A stretch of DNA of 64,000 nt. Origin: Strix aluco (lineage: Eukaryota > Chordata > Aves > Strigiformes > Strigidae). A model generated the notes under the pieces. It was not told the DNA's origin. It was given only the letters and a program-made list of their open reading frames with translations, and ran no database searches. Position 1 is the stretch's first letter. Every line of letters begins with the position of its first letter. Location: contig NC_133935.1 in the NCBI RefSeq assembly GCF_031877795.1, forward strand, positions 77,828,303 to 77,892,302. Reading direction: 5' to 3'. Below, one piece after another: positions 50,232 through 60,939 of the stretch. A program made the position numbers and the translations under genes.

Positions 50232-52492
50232 TACAGGCTGTTCAGAAGGGACAGACAAGGAAGGAGACAGCTCTTCACGATCTATCCATTTTTGGGTTGA
50301 CTGATCAAGGGGAGCCTATTGATGAAGCCTTCTTACTCCAGCTACAGGAGGCATTGCACTCACAGGCTCTCATCCTGCTGGGGGACTTCAACCACCCCGA
50401 CATCTTCTGGAAAAGTAGCATGTCGAGCTGTAGCAATCCAAGAGATTCCTGGAGTGTATTGAGGACAACTTCTTAAGCCAGGTAATAGACAGCCCTACTA
50501 GAGGGGCTGTGACACTGGATCTGTTGGTCACCAATGCAAGTGAGCTAATTGGTGATGTCAAGATTGGAGGCAGCCAGGGCAGCAGTGATCATGCGCTGGT
50601 GGAGTTCGCAGTCCTGAGCGATATGGATCAGGTGAAGAGTAAAGTCAGGACTCTAAATTTTAGGAAAGCAAACTTCCAGCTGTTCAAGGAGTTCATCAAT
50701 AAGACCCCCTGTGAAACTGCCCTCAGGGACAAGGGAGCAGAACAGGCTGGCAGATCTTTAAGGAAGTTTTTCATAGAGCACAAGAGCTCTCAAACCGCAC
50801 ATGTAAGAAATCAGGAAAGGAAGGGAAGAGACCGGCATGGATGAGTTGAGACCTCCTGGTCAAACTAAAGGGCAAGAAGGAAATGCACAGGCAGTGGAAA
50901 CAGGGACAGGTATCCTGGGAACAGTATAGGGACACTGCCCAGTTATGTAGGGATAGGGTCAGGAAGGCCAAGGTGCAGCTGGAGCTGAACTTGGCAAGGA
51001 ATGCAAAGAATAATAAGAAGGGCTTCTACAGGTATGTCAGCCAGAAAAGGAAGTCCAAAGAAAGCGTACCCTCCTGATGAGCAAAACTGGCAAACTGGTA
51101 ACAATGAACGAGGAGAAGGCTGAGGTACTCAACAACTTTTTTGCCTCAGCTTTCACCGGCAACCTCTCTTCCCATACCTCTAGAGTGTATTGACCACAAC
51201 ACTGGGACTGGAGGAGCAAAGTCCCTCCCACTGTAAGAGAAGATCAGGCTCGTGACCACCTGAGGAACACTGAATATACATAAGTCTATGCAACCTGACA
51301 ACATGTATCGCAGAGTCCTGAGGGAGCTGACTGATGTAGTTGCCAAAACACTCTCCATGATATTTGAAAAATCATGGCAGTGAGGTGAAGCCCTGGTTAC
51401 TGGAAAAAGGGAAACATTGCACCCATTTTTAAAAAGGGTAGAAAGGAGGACCCTGGAAACTACCAACCTGTCAGTCTCACCTCTGTGCCTGGGAAGATCA
51501 TGGAACAGATCCTCCTAGAAGCTGTGCTAAGGCACATGGAGGAGAGGAAGGTGATTCAAGACAGCCAGCATGGCTTCACTAAGGGTAAGTCCTGCCTGAC
51601 CAATCTAGTGGCTTTCTCTCATGGAGTAACTACATCAGTGGATAAGGGAAGAGCTACAAATGTTGTCTGTCTGGACTTCTGTAAGGCCTTTGACATGGTC
51701 CTCCACAACATCCTTCTCTCTAAATTGGAGAGATACGGATTTGGTGGGTGGACTGTTTGGTGGATGAGGAATTGGTTGGATGGTCACATCCAGAAGGTAG
51801 TGGTCAATGGTTCAATGTCCAGATGGAGATCAGTGACAATTCCTGTCCCTCAGGGGTTTATACTGGGACCAGTACTGTTTAATAGCTTCATCAATGACAT
51901 AGACAGTGGGATCGAGTGCATCCTCAGCAAGTTTGCAGATGACACCAATCTGAGTGGTGCGGTTGACACGCCTGAGGGACGAGATGTCATCCAGAGGGAT
52001 CTGGACAAGCTTGAGAAGTGGGCCCATGAGAACCTCACGAGGATCAGTGAGGCCAAGTGCAAGGTTCTGCACCTGGGTCAGGGCAACCCCTGTTATCAAT
52101 ACAGGCTGGGGGATGAGTGGATTGAGAGCAACCCTGTGGAGAAGGACTTGGGGTACTGGTGGATGGAAAACTGAATATGAGCCAGTAACGTGCACTCGCA
52201 GCCCGTGAAGCCAACTGTATCCTGGGCTGCATCAAGTGTGGCCAGCAGCTTGAGGGAGGTGATTCTCCTCCTCTACTGCTCTCTTGTGAGATCCCACCTG
52301 GAGTACTGTGTTCAGCTCTGAGGCCCCCAGAATAAGAAGGACATGGACCTGCTTGAGTGGGTCCAGAGGAGGGCCATGAAGAAGATCAGGGGGCTGAAGC
52401 ACCTCCCTTATGAGGACAGACTGAGAGAGTTGGGGTTGTTCAGCCTGGAGAACGGAATGCTCCAGCGAGTCCTTGTAGTGGCCTTCCAGTAC
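50232..52492 (+). mobile_element. CR1 LINE, 5' segment (endonuclease and RT), antisense in intron
   Basis: The sequence begins in the endonuclease domain (YRLFRRDRQGRR in one frame, then SQALILLGDFNHPDIFW) and continues through LLVTN and SSDHALVEF of the endonuclease into the RT. Several frame changes and stops break it. It is cut at 52492 by an LTR and resumes at 53473. It lies on the strand opposite the host gene, within the 6.6-kb intron between exons 9 and 10. Confidence 0.93.
51485..52174 (+). pseudogene. Broken CR1 reverse transcriptase (RT core open, flanks frameshifted)
   Basis: A 229-codon open stretch covers RT from [14 protein letters not shown] through motif [11 protein letters not shown] (residues about 67-76), [18 protein letters not shown] and an intact motif C FADDT. 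It ends at a frameshift or stop after [11 protein letters not shown], before the conserved C-terminal region, which continues in other frames (for example CVQL and ERVQRRA-like pieces near 52.3 kb). The upstream endonuclease pieces at 50,240-50,476 and 50,509-50,844 sit in different frames. Non-functional as a whole. Confidence 0.88.
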
Positions 52493-53467
52493 TGTATTTG
52501 GTTTGTGTGGCAGAGTTTTGGTAGCGGAGGAAGGACTACAGGGGTGACTCCTGTGAGAAGCTGCTAGAAGCTTCCCTGGCTCCAAGTTGGACCTGCCTCT
52601 GGCCAAGGCTGTGTCAATCAGTGATGGTGGTAGTGCCTCTGTGATAACATATTTAAGAAGGAAAAAAAATAACTGCTTAGGAACCTCCCGTGGAGAGAGG
52701 AGTAGCGTGCAGAAACACCTACACAGACACTAAGATCAGTCAAGGAGTAGCAGAGGTGTGTGCTGGAGCAGAGACTTCCCTGCAGCCCATGGTGAGATGG
52801 CAGACTATCCATCCACAGCCCATGGAGGACCGCATGTCACAGCAGGTGGCTGCACCTGAAGAAGGCTGTGACTCCGAGGGAAGCCCATGCCAGAGCAGTC
52901 TGTTGCTGGGAGGATTGTAGCCCATGGAAGGGAACCATGCTGGAGCAGTTCATGAAGAGCTGCAGCCCATGGGAAGGACCCATGTTGGAGAAGTTTGTGG
53001 AGGACTGTCTCCCATGAGAGGGATCCCACACTGGAGCAGGGGAAGAGTGTCCTCCCCTGAGGAGGAAGGAGTGGCAGAAACAATGGGTGATGAACTAACT
53101 GCAAGCCCCATTCCCTCCCCCCTGTAGCACTGGGGGAAAAGGAGGTAGAGAAATTGGGAGCAAAGCTGAGTCCAGGAAGAAGGGAGGGGTAGGGGAAAGG
53201 TGTTTTTAAGATGTGGTTCTATTTCTCACTGTCCTACTCTGATTTGATTGGTAAATTAGTAGTGGTGGTGGTGTTCAAATTAAATTGATGGTTTTTCCCA
53301 AGTTGAGTCTGTCTTTTGCCTGTGACCATAATTGGTGAGTGAGCCTTCCCTGTCCTTGTCTCAATCCCTGAGCCTTTTGTCGTATTTTCTCTTTCCCATC
53401 CCACTGGGGGGGGAGTGAGTGAGCAGCTATGTGGTGCTTAGTTGCCCACTGGGCTTAAACCACGATA
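52493..53467 (+). mobile_element. Solo LTR of an endogenous retrovirus, inserted in CR1
   Basis: A 975-bp insertion splits the CR1. It is flanked by the 5-bp direct repeat AGTAC (52488-52492 and 53468-53472), and removing it with one repeat restores continuous CR1 sequence (CCAGTAC/TTAAAG). It begins TGTATTTGG and ends CCACGATA, a TG...TA terminus close to the canonical TG...CA. It contains a TATA-like CATATTTAAGAAGG near 52,650 and internal tandem repeats of about 44 bp. No retroviral genes are present. A 5-bp duplication fits ERVL-type or some class I elements; strand is assigned from the TATA-like box and the termini. Confidence 0.88.
52917..53048 (+). repeat. 44-bp tandem repeats inside the solo LTR
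   Basis: Three diverged units start at 52917, 52961 and 53005, each beginning TG(T/C)(A/T)(G/C)CCCATG and containing a GGAGCAG/GGAGAAG core. Looser relatives of the unit occur just upstream (near 52,786 and 52,815). Confidence 0.75.
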
Positions 53468-53472
53468 AGTAC

Positions 53473-53786
53473 TTAAAGGGGGCCTAAAGGAAAGATGAAG
53501 AAGGACTCTTTATCAGGGAGTGTAGTGATAAGATGAGGGATAACAGTTTTAAACTGAAAGAAGGTAGATTTAGATCACATGAAAGGAAGAAGTTCTTTAC
53601 TGTGTAGAACAGGTTGCCCAGAGAAGTTGTAGATGCCCCCTCCCTGGCAGTGTTCAAGGCCAGGTTGGACGGGGCTTTGAGCAACCTGGTCTCGTGGAAG
53701 GTGTCCCTGCCCATGGCTGGGGGGGTTGAAATTAGAGGATCTTTAAGGTCCCTTCCCACTCAAATCATTCTATGATTCTATGATTC
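53473..53786 (+). mobile_element. CR1 LINE, 3' segment after the LTR interruption
   Basis: This resumes the CR1 C-terminal coding region and 3' UTR (TTTACTGTGTAGAACAGGTT, then GGTTGCCCAGAGAAGTTGTA). It ends with the 3' octamer-type repeats TCTATGATTC TATGATTC near 53768-53786, without poly(A). Confidence 0.92.
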
Positions 53787-54202
53787 ATGTGTTTTTGTAA
53801 AATGATTCACTGAAAAGCAAACATTGATTTTCTTAAGACTTCTTGTTAGAAAAAGGGAAAGATGATATTCTGAAATAGGGAACCAAGTGATCAATAATTC
53901 TAAATGTAATAATTTCATTCGAGCCTTCACACCTGCCAGTCAGACTTAGACCATTAATCCCAACTCTGCTTCCTGAAGCTGATTTTGTAGAGTCAGAACA
54001 CACAATCACAAAACCTGGCAACAGCAGTTTTGAATTAACAATGAATTTTCCAAGGAGTTTGGAGACATAGCTAAGAATTTTCACCATGAGAAACTGCAGA
54101 AACAAAGGGTTCAGAGTGGTTTTATGGATGGAATAAAAAGAGTTTCAACCTACTGATTAATTCTAGTTTGGACATACAGTTTTCCTACACACTTGTACTT
54201 AC

Positions 54203-54255
54203 CAGGCAGCTGCCGAAGCCCACCATCCTAGATGCAAAATATCTGTTATCGTAGG
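54203..54255 (-). CDS. CACNA2D1: CACNA2D1-like exon 9 of window (residues 225-242)
   Basis: A 53-bp exon separated from the previous one by only 90 bp of intron; acceptor tttttttccaag, donor gtaagt. It encodes PTITDILHLGWWASAAA with the last Trp codon split (TG/G) into the next exon. The (A/T)DIL..GWW.(S/T)AAAW motif is family-specific. Confidence 0.92.
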
Positions 54256-54345
54256 CTTGGAAAAAAACAACAGAGATTATGTTATTTGCATACAGACCTG
54301 CAGATTTTTAAGGGAATGTCAGTCATTGTACAATGGACTACTGAC

Positions 54346-54498
54346 CACATAAGCAGAACGAAGTCCAGCTCCTTGCTTTGGTTCTTCTTCAGGATCGCAG
54401 ACTGATTGATAGTCATACGACTTATTAAAGGCATACAGGGACATATTAATCAGGTTTCGCATCAGGCCAGGATCAATTTCACCAAAGAATCTTCCAAT
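54346..54498 (-). CDS. CACNA2D1: CACNA2D1-like exon 8 of window (residues 174-224)
   Basis: A 153-bp, phase 0/0 exon with acceptor ccttatcag and donor gtcagt. It encodes 51 residues starting [20 protein letters not shown] and containing [13 protein letters not shown] and [14 protein letters not shown] and NKS are N-glycosylation sequons. About 80% of residues match my recollection of mammalian alpha-2/delta-1; the acidic run after QSVC (DPEEEP) differs. The donor is confirmed by the next exon continuing SAYV-PT in phase 0. Confidence 0.94.
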
Positions 54499-55049
54499 CT
54501 GATAAGGGAGAATACACAGAGATAAGTTAAAGTATTTCCAAGTATTATTCTCATTAAGAAGTGCAGTGAACATTTATGATTTTTTCCCCCCACTGTTTTT
54601 TCCCTCTACACAACTCAACCAGTTGTGCTGCTTATTTATTTATTTGTTTGACTATTTCTCTCCCAAAAGCTTGGTTGGAGAATTTCAGTTAGACAGTATT
54701 TGTTAAATGCACTAACAATGAGTCCACCCTGCTTGGGGAAGAGAAAAAGTAATCTGAGAAATAAGGTGGGTGGATGCCATATTACTTGCCCTCACCATCA
54801 CAGTTCTGTCAGCAGTCTACCAGCTTAAGGGCAGAGCACAAAGAACACAACTTAGTAGAAGTATGGCATCTTGAACCATAAATAAGACTGTGAAAAAGAC
54901 TAACAAAATAACTGGAATTTTTAATAGAGTAAATTTTTTGTGATTCGGAAATATTATTTTTAGGGTAAGTTGACAGTGAAATGCTGTTTTTTTCTCTTAA
55001 AACTTCTTCCTATTGTTTTTCCTGTTCTGTTCCTTAAAAATATACATAC

Positions 55050-55121
55050 CTGTTGTGTATATTCATCCCGATTTGACATCAAAAGAAATCCACCATCATC
55101 AAGGATAACACAGTCCACATG
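55050..55121 (-). CDS. CACNA2D1: CACNA2D1-like exon 7 of window (residues 150-173)
   Basis: A 72-bp, phase 0/0 exon with acceptor cttacaacag and donor gtatgt. It encodes [20 protein letters not shown] followed by [17 protein letters not shown] is nearly invariant in alpha-2/delta proteins. Confidence 0.93.
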
Positions 55122-56363
55122 CTGTTGTAAGAAAGTAAAATATGTTTTGCAGGAAGGATTTGTTAAGAGAACTATTTATTATTCAACACTTCAGAAGTAT
55201 CTTCAAATCTGTGTGGCTCAGGCTAAATCACAACCCCATAGCCAAGGGCCAATATTAAGCTATAATAAGTACCACTATCAGTATTATAAAAGTTTGTACA
55301 GATCAAAGGCTTATTTGTGGCTTAATTTCATAAAAGTTGTTTTGTAAATTCTTATTTGCTCAATACTTTGTTAGCTCTAAGAGTGCTATATCCTTATTAA
55401 ATCTGATTATAATTGAATCTCAACTCATAATAAGGGACTACAACTTCTTGTGTGCTTCAGCCATGCTTAAAATCCTTTTCCATTTACAGTTTTTAATGGT
55501 AAAAATCTTAAGGGCAAATTCGCAGCTTGCTAGTCATGTTTTTTTTCACTTGCCAAGGACTGTAGTGGGTTTCTTCTAGGTGTCAGGTACAGGAATGGGA
55601 AACCCACTGGTTCCCTATGCTTTGCATTTTTTAAGAGATCCTTGCAGTCAGAGATTGGAGAGATAGCAGTGAGGCCAAGTAGATAACCTCCCAGATTAGC
55701 CTTTTTATTGTAACTCTTGGCATTTAATGATCTTCACACTCCACAAAAGAACTCACAGAAGACCTGAACAGAGAAAGCTTTTAAGCAAACGGCAGAATCT
55801 GATATTGTGATAGCTCCTGAAGCTGTGTTCTCCTGAGTGCTAGCAGAGCTATGGGATCCCCAAATCCTGAATGGTTTGGGAAAAGAGGAGAGAAGGATGA
55901 CTAATGACTGTTGAAGGGCACATCATATACTCTGGTGCTTTTCAGCTTGCATTTACCCTTCTCTAAGGTATTTCTAGTGTTCTTTTTCTCAGATTTTTTT
56001 TTTTTTTTAATTACTCCCTTTCCTCAGGATTCACCTCTTGCTTTGAAAATCATCTGTTATATTTTTCTCCCATTTTTCTTCTCATCATTCTCTATTGCTC
56101 TTACTCTATTTTTTTCTTTCCTCTAGTTCTTATAACCTCATTGGAATGATTCTTGCAACAACCACTTCACTGGAGTTTTATACCCTCTTTCACACCCTCC
56201 CCTCCTAATCTTCATCTCTTTCTGAAGACACAAATGATGGCATTGTTTACTGTAAAATTAACCCTCATACAATAATGATAGAATTGCTGTCTTAGATAAA
56301 TCTAGAGAGAATGAGTGAATTTTCATAATCTGCCAGATATTCATAAACCGAACATATTCTTAC

Positions 56364-56402
56364 CATACTGTTTCTCTCACAGCCACAGATTTCACTGTTG
56401 CA
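56364..56402 (-). CDS. CACNA2D1: CACNA2D1-like 39-bp exon 6 of window (residues 137-149)
   Basis: A 13-codon exon, phase 0 on both sides, with acceptor gttttttag and donor gtaaga. It encodes CNSEICGCERNSM. The three cysteines match the Cys-rich segment (CxxxxCxC) that in the family directly precedes the [10 protein letters not shown] block supplied by the next exon. Its length and frame make it a cassette that could be skipped without a frameshift. Confidence 0.85.
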
Positions 56403-57720
56403 CTAAAAAACAGAAGTACAGTAATCTTCACAAAAATGTTTCAAAAAAACCTGTATTTTGCAGTAATATTAATCGAACAAGGACAAGTGATTGATTTTCA
56501 ATATCTGTATATGAATTTAAATTTATTTTGAGTGTGTGTCATTTATCACAATTACCTCTGTGAGCAAACTGTATTCAGTAATTATAAACAGCACAATCTC
56601 TACTGTCTTTCACAAAGTCTCTGATACATCTCTCTCTTTAAGTATACTTGATATATTAGAGAAAAATAGTTTGGAGGACTTGTGAGGGTGTCAGGGTTGT
56701 GAGTATAAAGTAAAAGAGAAAGAACATGTATATTTCCATATGTTTGGGGTATGGAAAGAAAGCCTAGAAAACATGCTGCCAAGTTATCTTCTTTGACCAT
56801 GAAAAGCTTCATCAGTCTCAAAGCATGGGAATCCCATGTGACAAAGGAAGCCCACCATCTCCAGTTAGCTTTTATGACTTTGATTATTAACATGTTTTCT
56901 CTTTTTCTTGAAATATGTATATATACACATAACTGCCTCCTTGCATTATGTCATGAGCAAAACAACTACCAGATTCATCTGCAGTCATTCATCTCCAAGT
57001 ATTTCTGAGATATTCCTCTTTCTTTCTCTTTTTCAGTTATGTATTTTTGTCCTTAACTGTTATGACATTTAGGCAAAGCATTTGCCTACCCATTGAACTA
57101 CAGCTCTAATATCTACAATGGCCAGCCACTGTTATCAATTCCCTTAATATATCAACCAAGCAACATTGCCTCATCCAATTATTCCATAACTGTCTTCATT
57201 TTGTGCCCTTCCTTTCCCAATGTCTTACTAATTCCCTAGTTTTTCTCTTCCATTCAGCCTTTCCTCCTTCCCATTTATATCTAAGCATTAGATGTAAGGA
57301 ATGGAAGGGTTAAGCACCTATTTCATGAAGTTCTGCTAAAATGCTGTGATGTTGGTTGTACTACAAATCCTTACTGTTTACTGCTTATCAATCCTCTATA
57401 TTAAATAAAAATAGATTCACCAATTCTTTTGCAGATTATATTCATTGTTACAGTATAATCTTAGTAGGGAGCCTACTGGCTGGAATATGTAATATTTCTT
57501 TGTCTTTATCCATGTTCTGTAATTATGAAAGCAAGACACGTACAAAATACAGCCTATTTCAACATAGATCTTTTTTGTGCATTTGGATGATTTAAATACC
57601 ACAACTACTTGGCAACTATGCATCAGTGTGACTCTGGCACAAAGAGCTATTAGACCTATTTGCATCTGAAGCTTTGAGAAATGCAAATAAAGTTCAAAAA
57701 AGACTTGGTCAATTTCTTAC

Positions 57721-57788
57721 CAGGCTCTTGATTGTGGTTTTTGTGAAATTTTCCATCCAGCTGGTTGCGTCAATTTTTATTCCAACAA
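57721..57788 (-). CDS. CACNA2D1: CACNA2D1-like exon 5 of window (residues 114-136)
   Basis: A 68-bp exon with acceptor tcttgttag and donor gtaaga. It encodes VGIKIDATSWMENFTKTTIK followed by SL and contains the sequon NFT. It leaves in phase 0 into a very short exon. Confidence 0.9.
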
Positions 57789-58149
57789 CTAACAAGAAAT
57801 ACATGAAAGTCTTTTTTAGTAAAATGAAAAAAAAAAGGTAACTGTAGAATCCTAAAAAAAGAGGGAAAAATTATAATAACATCTAAATTATTAAACTGAA
57901 AAAGTACAAAATATGAGTTTTGCTCAGTTGTCTGACCACCAACATCCTTCATGAGACTAATAAATTAAGCACTCTTACTCACAACCAGATCTTTGGCTTG
58001 ATTTCCACTAGCAAGATTAAAACAGTCTCAGAGAAAATAATGTTATAAAAAGTGAAGTTCTTTTGAAATCTCAATTAAATTTCTAATTCACTGTTGAGCA
58101 ACAACCAAATAACTGATGTATTTAGAGTTTCAGCAGCACTCTATCTTAC

Positions 58150-58236
58150 CTGCTGGTTTCAGAAGCTTCCCATTAACTGTTATTTCCACAGCCTTGCTTA
58201 CCATAATACCTGTTTCATAGCTATTGGCACCACTTT
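58150..58236 (-). CDS. CACNA2D1: CACNA2D1-like exon 4 of window (residues 85-114)
   Basis: An 87-bp exon with acceptor atactctcag and donor gtaaga. It encodes SGANSYETGIMVSKAVEITV and NGKLLKPA, with a split Val. The GIMVSKAVEI and GKLLKPAVVGIKID (with the next exon) motifs mark the end of the alpha-2 Cache-like domain. Confidence 0.92.
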
Positions 58237-59507
58237 CTGAGAGTATAGAAGGGACAAATAAAAAAAAAAGGTTAGGGTGATATAAAAGCCTCTTCCTCTG
58301 AAACTGAAATTAATGATCATTCAAATACCCAGAATGATTCAAAAAAATCCTTACTCAAAAGCACTGACCCAGTTGTACTACGCATTTATCACCTGTAATA
58401 GTTCAGATCACTAACATATGGGTGACTAAGTGGAATACTTTTGTTTACTTTTCTTCATTCACTTTTTGTACATGGTTTCACTGCTCCATAAAGTTACTGT
58501 AGACTTTTTTTTTTCTGCAAACAGAACCATGAATAGCTTTACACATGTGAGCTGCTCTGTTAAAACCAGGATCAGAGCCAAAGATTTTATCCTGCTGTCG
58601 TCTGTGTATTTTTCAATGTAGGGTATACTGACACCACTCACTAAGCAGCAATTACTTCTCTGACAGACTTCAGCCTGTTTTCAGCACTGCTTAGTATGAA
58701 AAAGCAAGTTAAAAGTACATTCCCTGGAGTTCTTTGAGGAACAACAAAGGCTTCAGGGAATTTAGTTAATTACCTTCTTAATATTTTATTGAGAAAAGAT
58801 GAAATAAGTAAGTATGAAATAACAGCAATAAAAGGTCCCATATGTTTAAGAGAGGAGTATGTCATTTGTGGTAGCATCTGCTTTTAGACAAGCTTGGCAA
58901 GATTAATGCTGCTCACATCAGTGACGAGCACTTAACATTGTGCGTATATAGGTTTTAAATATCAAAGTATTTCAGACAAACTGGTTTTGGTGAATAACAG
59001 CAATTTGAAATAGAATTCAAAAGCAAAGTTTAAATTAAGCAGTGGTGCAGTGGACAGAGTTGTGGACTCTGTAGACTTATACCTGCTCCCCCTAGTTAAG
59101 TTTGGTGCTGAAGAAGTATACATAACTCAGCTCAAATAAGGCTTTTTTAGGTAGTGTTATTGTCTGTGAGTGCAATTTTCTTTCACTTCCTTTTAAAATT
59201 ATCCTGCCAAAGCAGCTCTGTAAAACAGTGTTTCAGTATAATAAATGAATACCAGTACTCTGCATGTTTTCAGCTTTGTTAATTCTGAGCATACAGGGCC
59301 ACTAGAGTTGACAAATGATGATGTCCCTTTTTTAATGCCCTCCTAGCTACCTTTTCCTTAATTATGGGTGATGTTCCAAGATTTTTTTCCTTATGAAGTA
59401 TGGCACTTGCATCCTTTGCCAGTGACCTCAACTGGTATGGGAAATGTCCACAAGTACACTTATATGGGACTAGCTAGCCCTGACACTTCAAAACAGTGAT
59501 GACTTAC

Positions 59508-59611
59508 TGTTGTAGTACGGAGCTGTGAAAATATAGTTGTCATTATCTAAACTCCGTTTATAGAAGCTGACTTCATAAGTTTCAGCATTTTCCAACCAAT
59601 CTTCTCCTGCC
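59508..59611 (-). CDS. CACNA2D1: CACNA2D1-like exon 3 of window (residues 50-85)
   Basis: A 104-bp exon with acceptor gtgattag and donor gtaagtc. It encodes [20 protein letters not shown] and then [14 protein letters not shown], with the last Lys codon split into the next exon. The [13 protein letters not shown] block is strongly conserved in the alpha-2/delta-1/2 group. Joined to the next exon it forms NKSG, an N-glycosylation sequon expected in the lumenal/extracellular chain. Confidence 0.92.
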
Positions 59612-60579
59612 CTAATCACAAAAAAATAGTGATCAAAAAAAGATAGTTAGAGTCTCATTAAAGCTGTGGTACAGGGTTTTATTTTAATGTTTCACAGTTG
59701 GAAATAATGTGACATTCATTCATACAGTCCTGAGACTTTGTCAGCTTTCACTGGTTAACTGCCAGGTGCAATTATTAAAAAAAAATTTGAAAAAAAAGAA
59801 AATAATATTCTTGGAATGACATGGATTTTGTCTCATCATCTTTAGATCTATTGAGACAAATATAACTGAAACACTACTTACAACAAAACATAAACAAACC
59901 TTTATACCACATGCTATCTCTTGAGAAATCATCCCAAAAGATTTTATATCATTAATGAACACCAAAACAGAAGAGAAACTGATTTTGGGAGTAAAATTCA
60001 TTGCCATTTTCCCATTTTGCAGAAACACAGAATAACCTTAGAAAATAGATAAATTTGCCATTTGCCAGTGTATCTGTAGTGGTGCCTTCACTATTGCCAG
60101 TCACTGATGGGGGTGTCAAGCTTATTATATGACCACTTTCACATTCTCTTTTTGCCCTCTGGTAATCATACATTTTTCTCTCTTGAAGCTCCTGGACCAT
60201 TTGACCTGCTCTTATTAGTCTAAAAAAAGCCTACCGCTTGACAGTATTTGCAGACTGTCAGCCTGCCAAACAAATGAGTGCTTTGGAGTAATTAGGTATT
60301 AGCATGGCCCTACTACTACAAGGGCACTGCTTTTACTGCTACTCTACACTGATTAGAAACTTGGATTGCAAGGACCTGCTATGGAAATAATGCTACAGAT
60401 CAGTTTCAAGCAATGACACAGGTAAAATCAAAGAAAAACAAGACATACCATTCATTTCATAGTTATCAGTCCAGATTAGACTGTAGGAGAAGTTGTTTTT
60501 CATTCAATAAATCCATTATACAACATTCCAACCTTTCAGGTTTCAAAATTATCATATTATACTATTTTATAATTGTTAC

Positions 60580-60642
60580 CTTTTTGGGAACACTCTAGTA
60601 ATTCCACCATCTGTAACAACAAATTGTGCAACAACTCCATCA
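60580..60642 (-). CDS. CACNA2D1: CACNA2D1-like exon 2 of window (residues 29-50)
   Basis: A 63-bp exon with acceptor ttttgtttacag and donor gtaaca. It encodes DGVVAQFVVTDGGITRVFPK; the FVVTDGGITRV core is a hallmark of alpha-2/delta-1 and -2 and belongs to the C-terminal Cache-type subdomain of alpha-2. Phases 2 to 2 fit both neighbours. The DGVVAQ start differs from the basic stretch at this position in mammals. Confidence 0.9.
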
Positions 60643-60854
60643 CTGTAAACAAAAATAAGATTTAAAATGAAAACTGACTTAAATTCTCACAAGTTTCTAT
60701 GTCAAGGGTTGCCATTTAAGTGCATAACTGTGAATTAAATATCTATCCTGTGTAAACATTAACTGTATATCTGTATATACACACACATATATTACTTTAT
60801 TATCAAACTTTGAAATGCATCAAAAAGATCACAGTCAATAAAAAGAATACTTAC

Positions 60855-60939
60855 AGAGACAGTTTACTCCAATAATTTTGGGCAAGGTCATTTGTAAATC
60901 CCGCATCCAGCAAAACTCTAACGACCATATCAGTATTAC
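60855..60939 (-). CDS. CACNA2D1: CACNA2D1-like exon 1 of window (residues 1-29 of the visible part)
   Basis: This 85-bp exon begins after ttttggtag and ends at gtaagt. It enters in phase 1 (the first codon is split, probably Cys) and leaves in phase 2. It encodes [20 protein letters not shown] followed by NYWSKLS, part of the membrane-distal Cache-like region of alpha-2. In the family a conserved Cys and an Asn precede this stretch, which supports the inferred split Cys. It is the most 5' exon I can identify; 60,940-64,000 shows no further exon. Confidence 0.88.

Larger units (their letters stand above)
47582..54202 (-). other. Intron 9/10 (6.6 kb) with nested CR1/LTR
   Basis: Donor gtaagt, acceptor gtgttcag. 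About half of the intron is the antisense CR1 with its inserted LTR. The remainder (47,582-50,231 and 53,787-54,202) shows no exon. Confidence 0.85.
54499..60854 (-). other. Introns between exons 1-8 of the window
   Basis: Introns of 212, 968, 1271, 361, 1318, 1242 and 551 bp (60643-60854, 59612-60579, 58237-59507, 57789-58149, 56403-57720, 55122-56363, 54499-55049), all GT-AG. No mobile element was recognised in them, in contrast to the downstream introns. Confidence 0.85.
28580..60939 (-). other. CACNA2D1: CACNA2D1-like gene, 3' part (14 terminal exons in window)
   Basis: Fourteen minus-strand exons, each with AG acceptor and GT donor, join without a frame break into 409 C-terminal residues of a calcium channel alpha-2/delta subunit. 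This family consists of extracellular, GPI-tethered glycoproteins that promote surface trafficking and tune gating of Cav1/Cav2 channels; the precursor is cut into disulfide-linked alpha-2 and delta chains. Landmarks recognised: [94 protein letters not shown] and DCGGVSGL. These fit alpha-2/delta-1 better than alpha-2/delta-2, -3 or -4. The N-terminal half (VWA domain, gabapentinoid site) lies beyond the right edge. Delta is less conserved than expected, so a close paralogue is not excluded. Confidence 0.85.

Noticed and set aside
59030..59110. tRNA- or SINE-like GGTGCAGTGG...GTGGACTC stretch
   Set aside because: No B-box, no cloverleaf and no tail; resemblance limited to a few bases.
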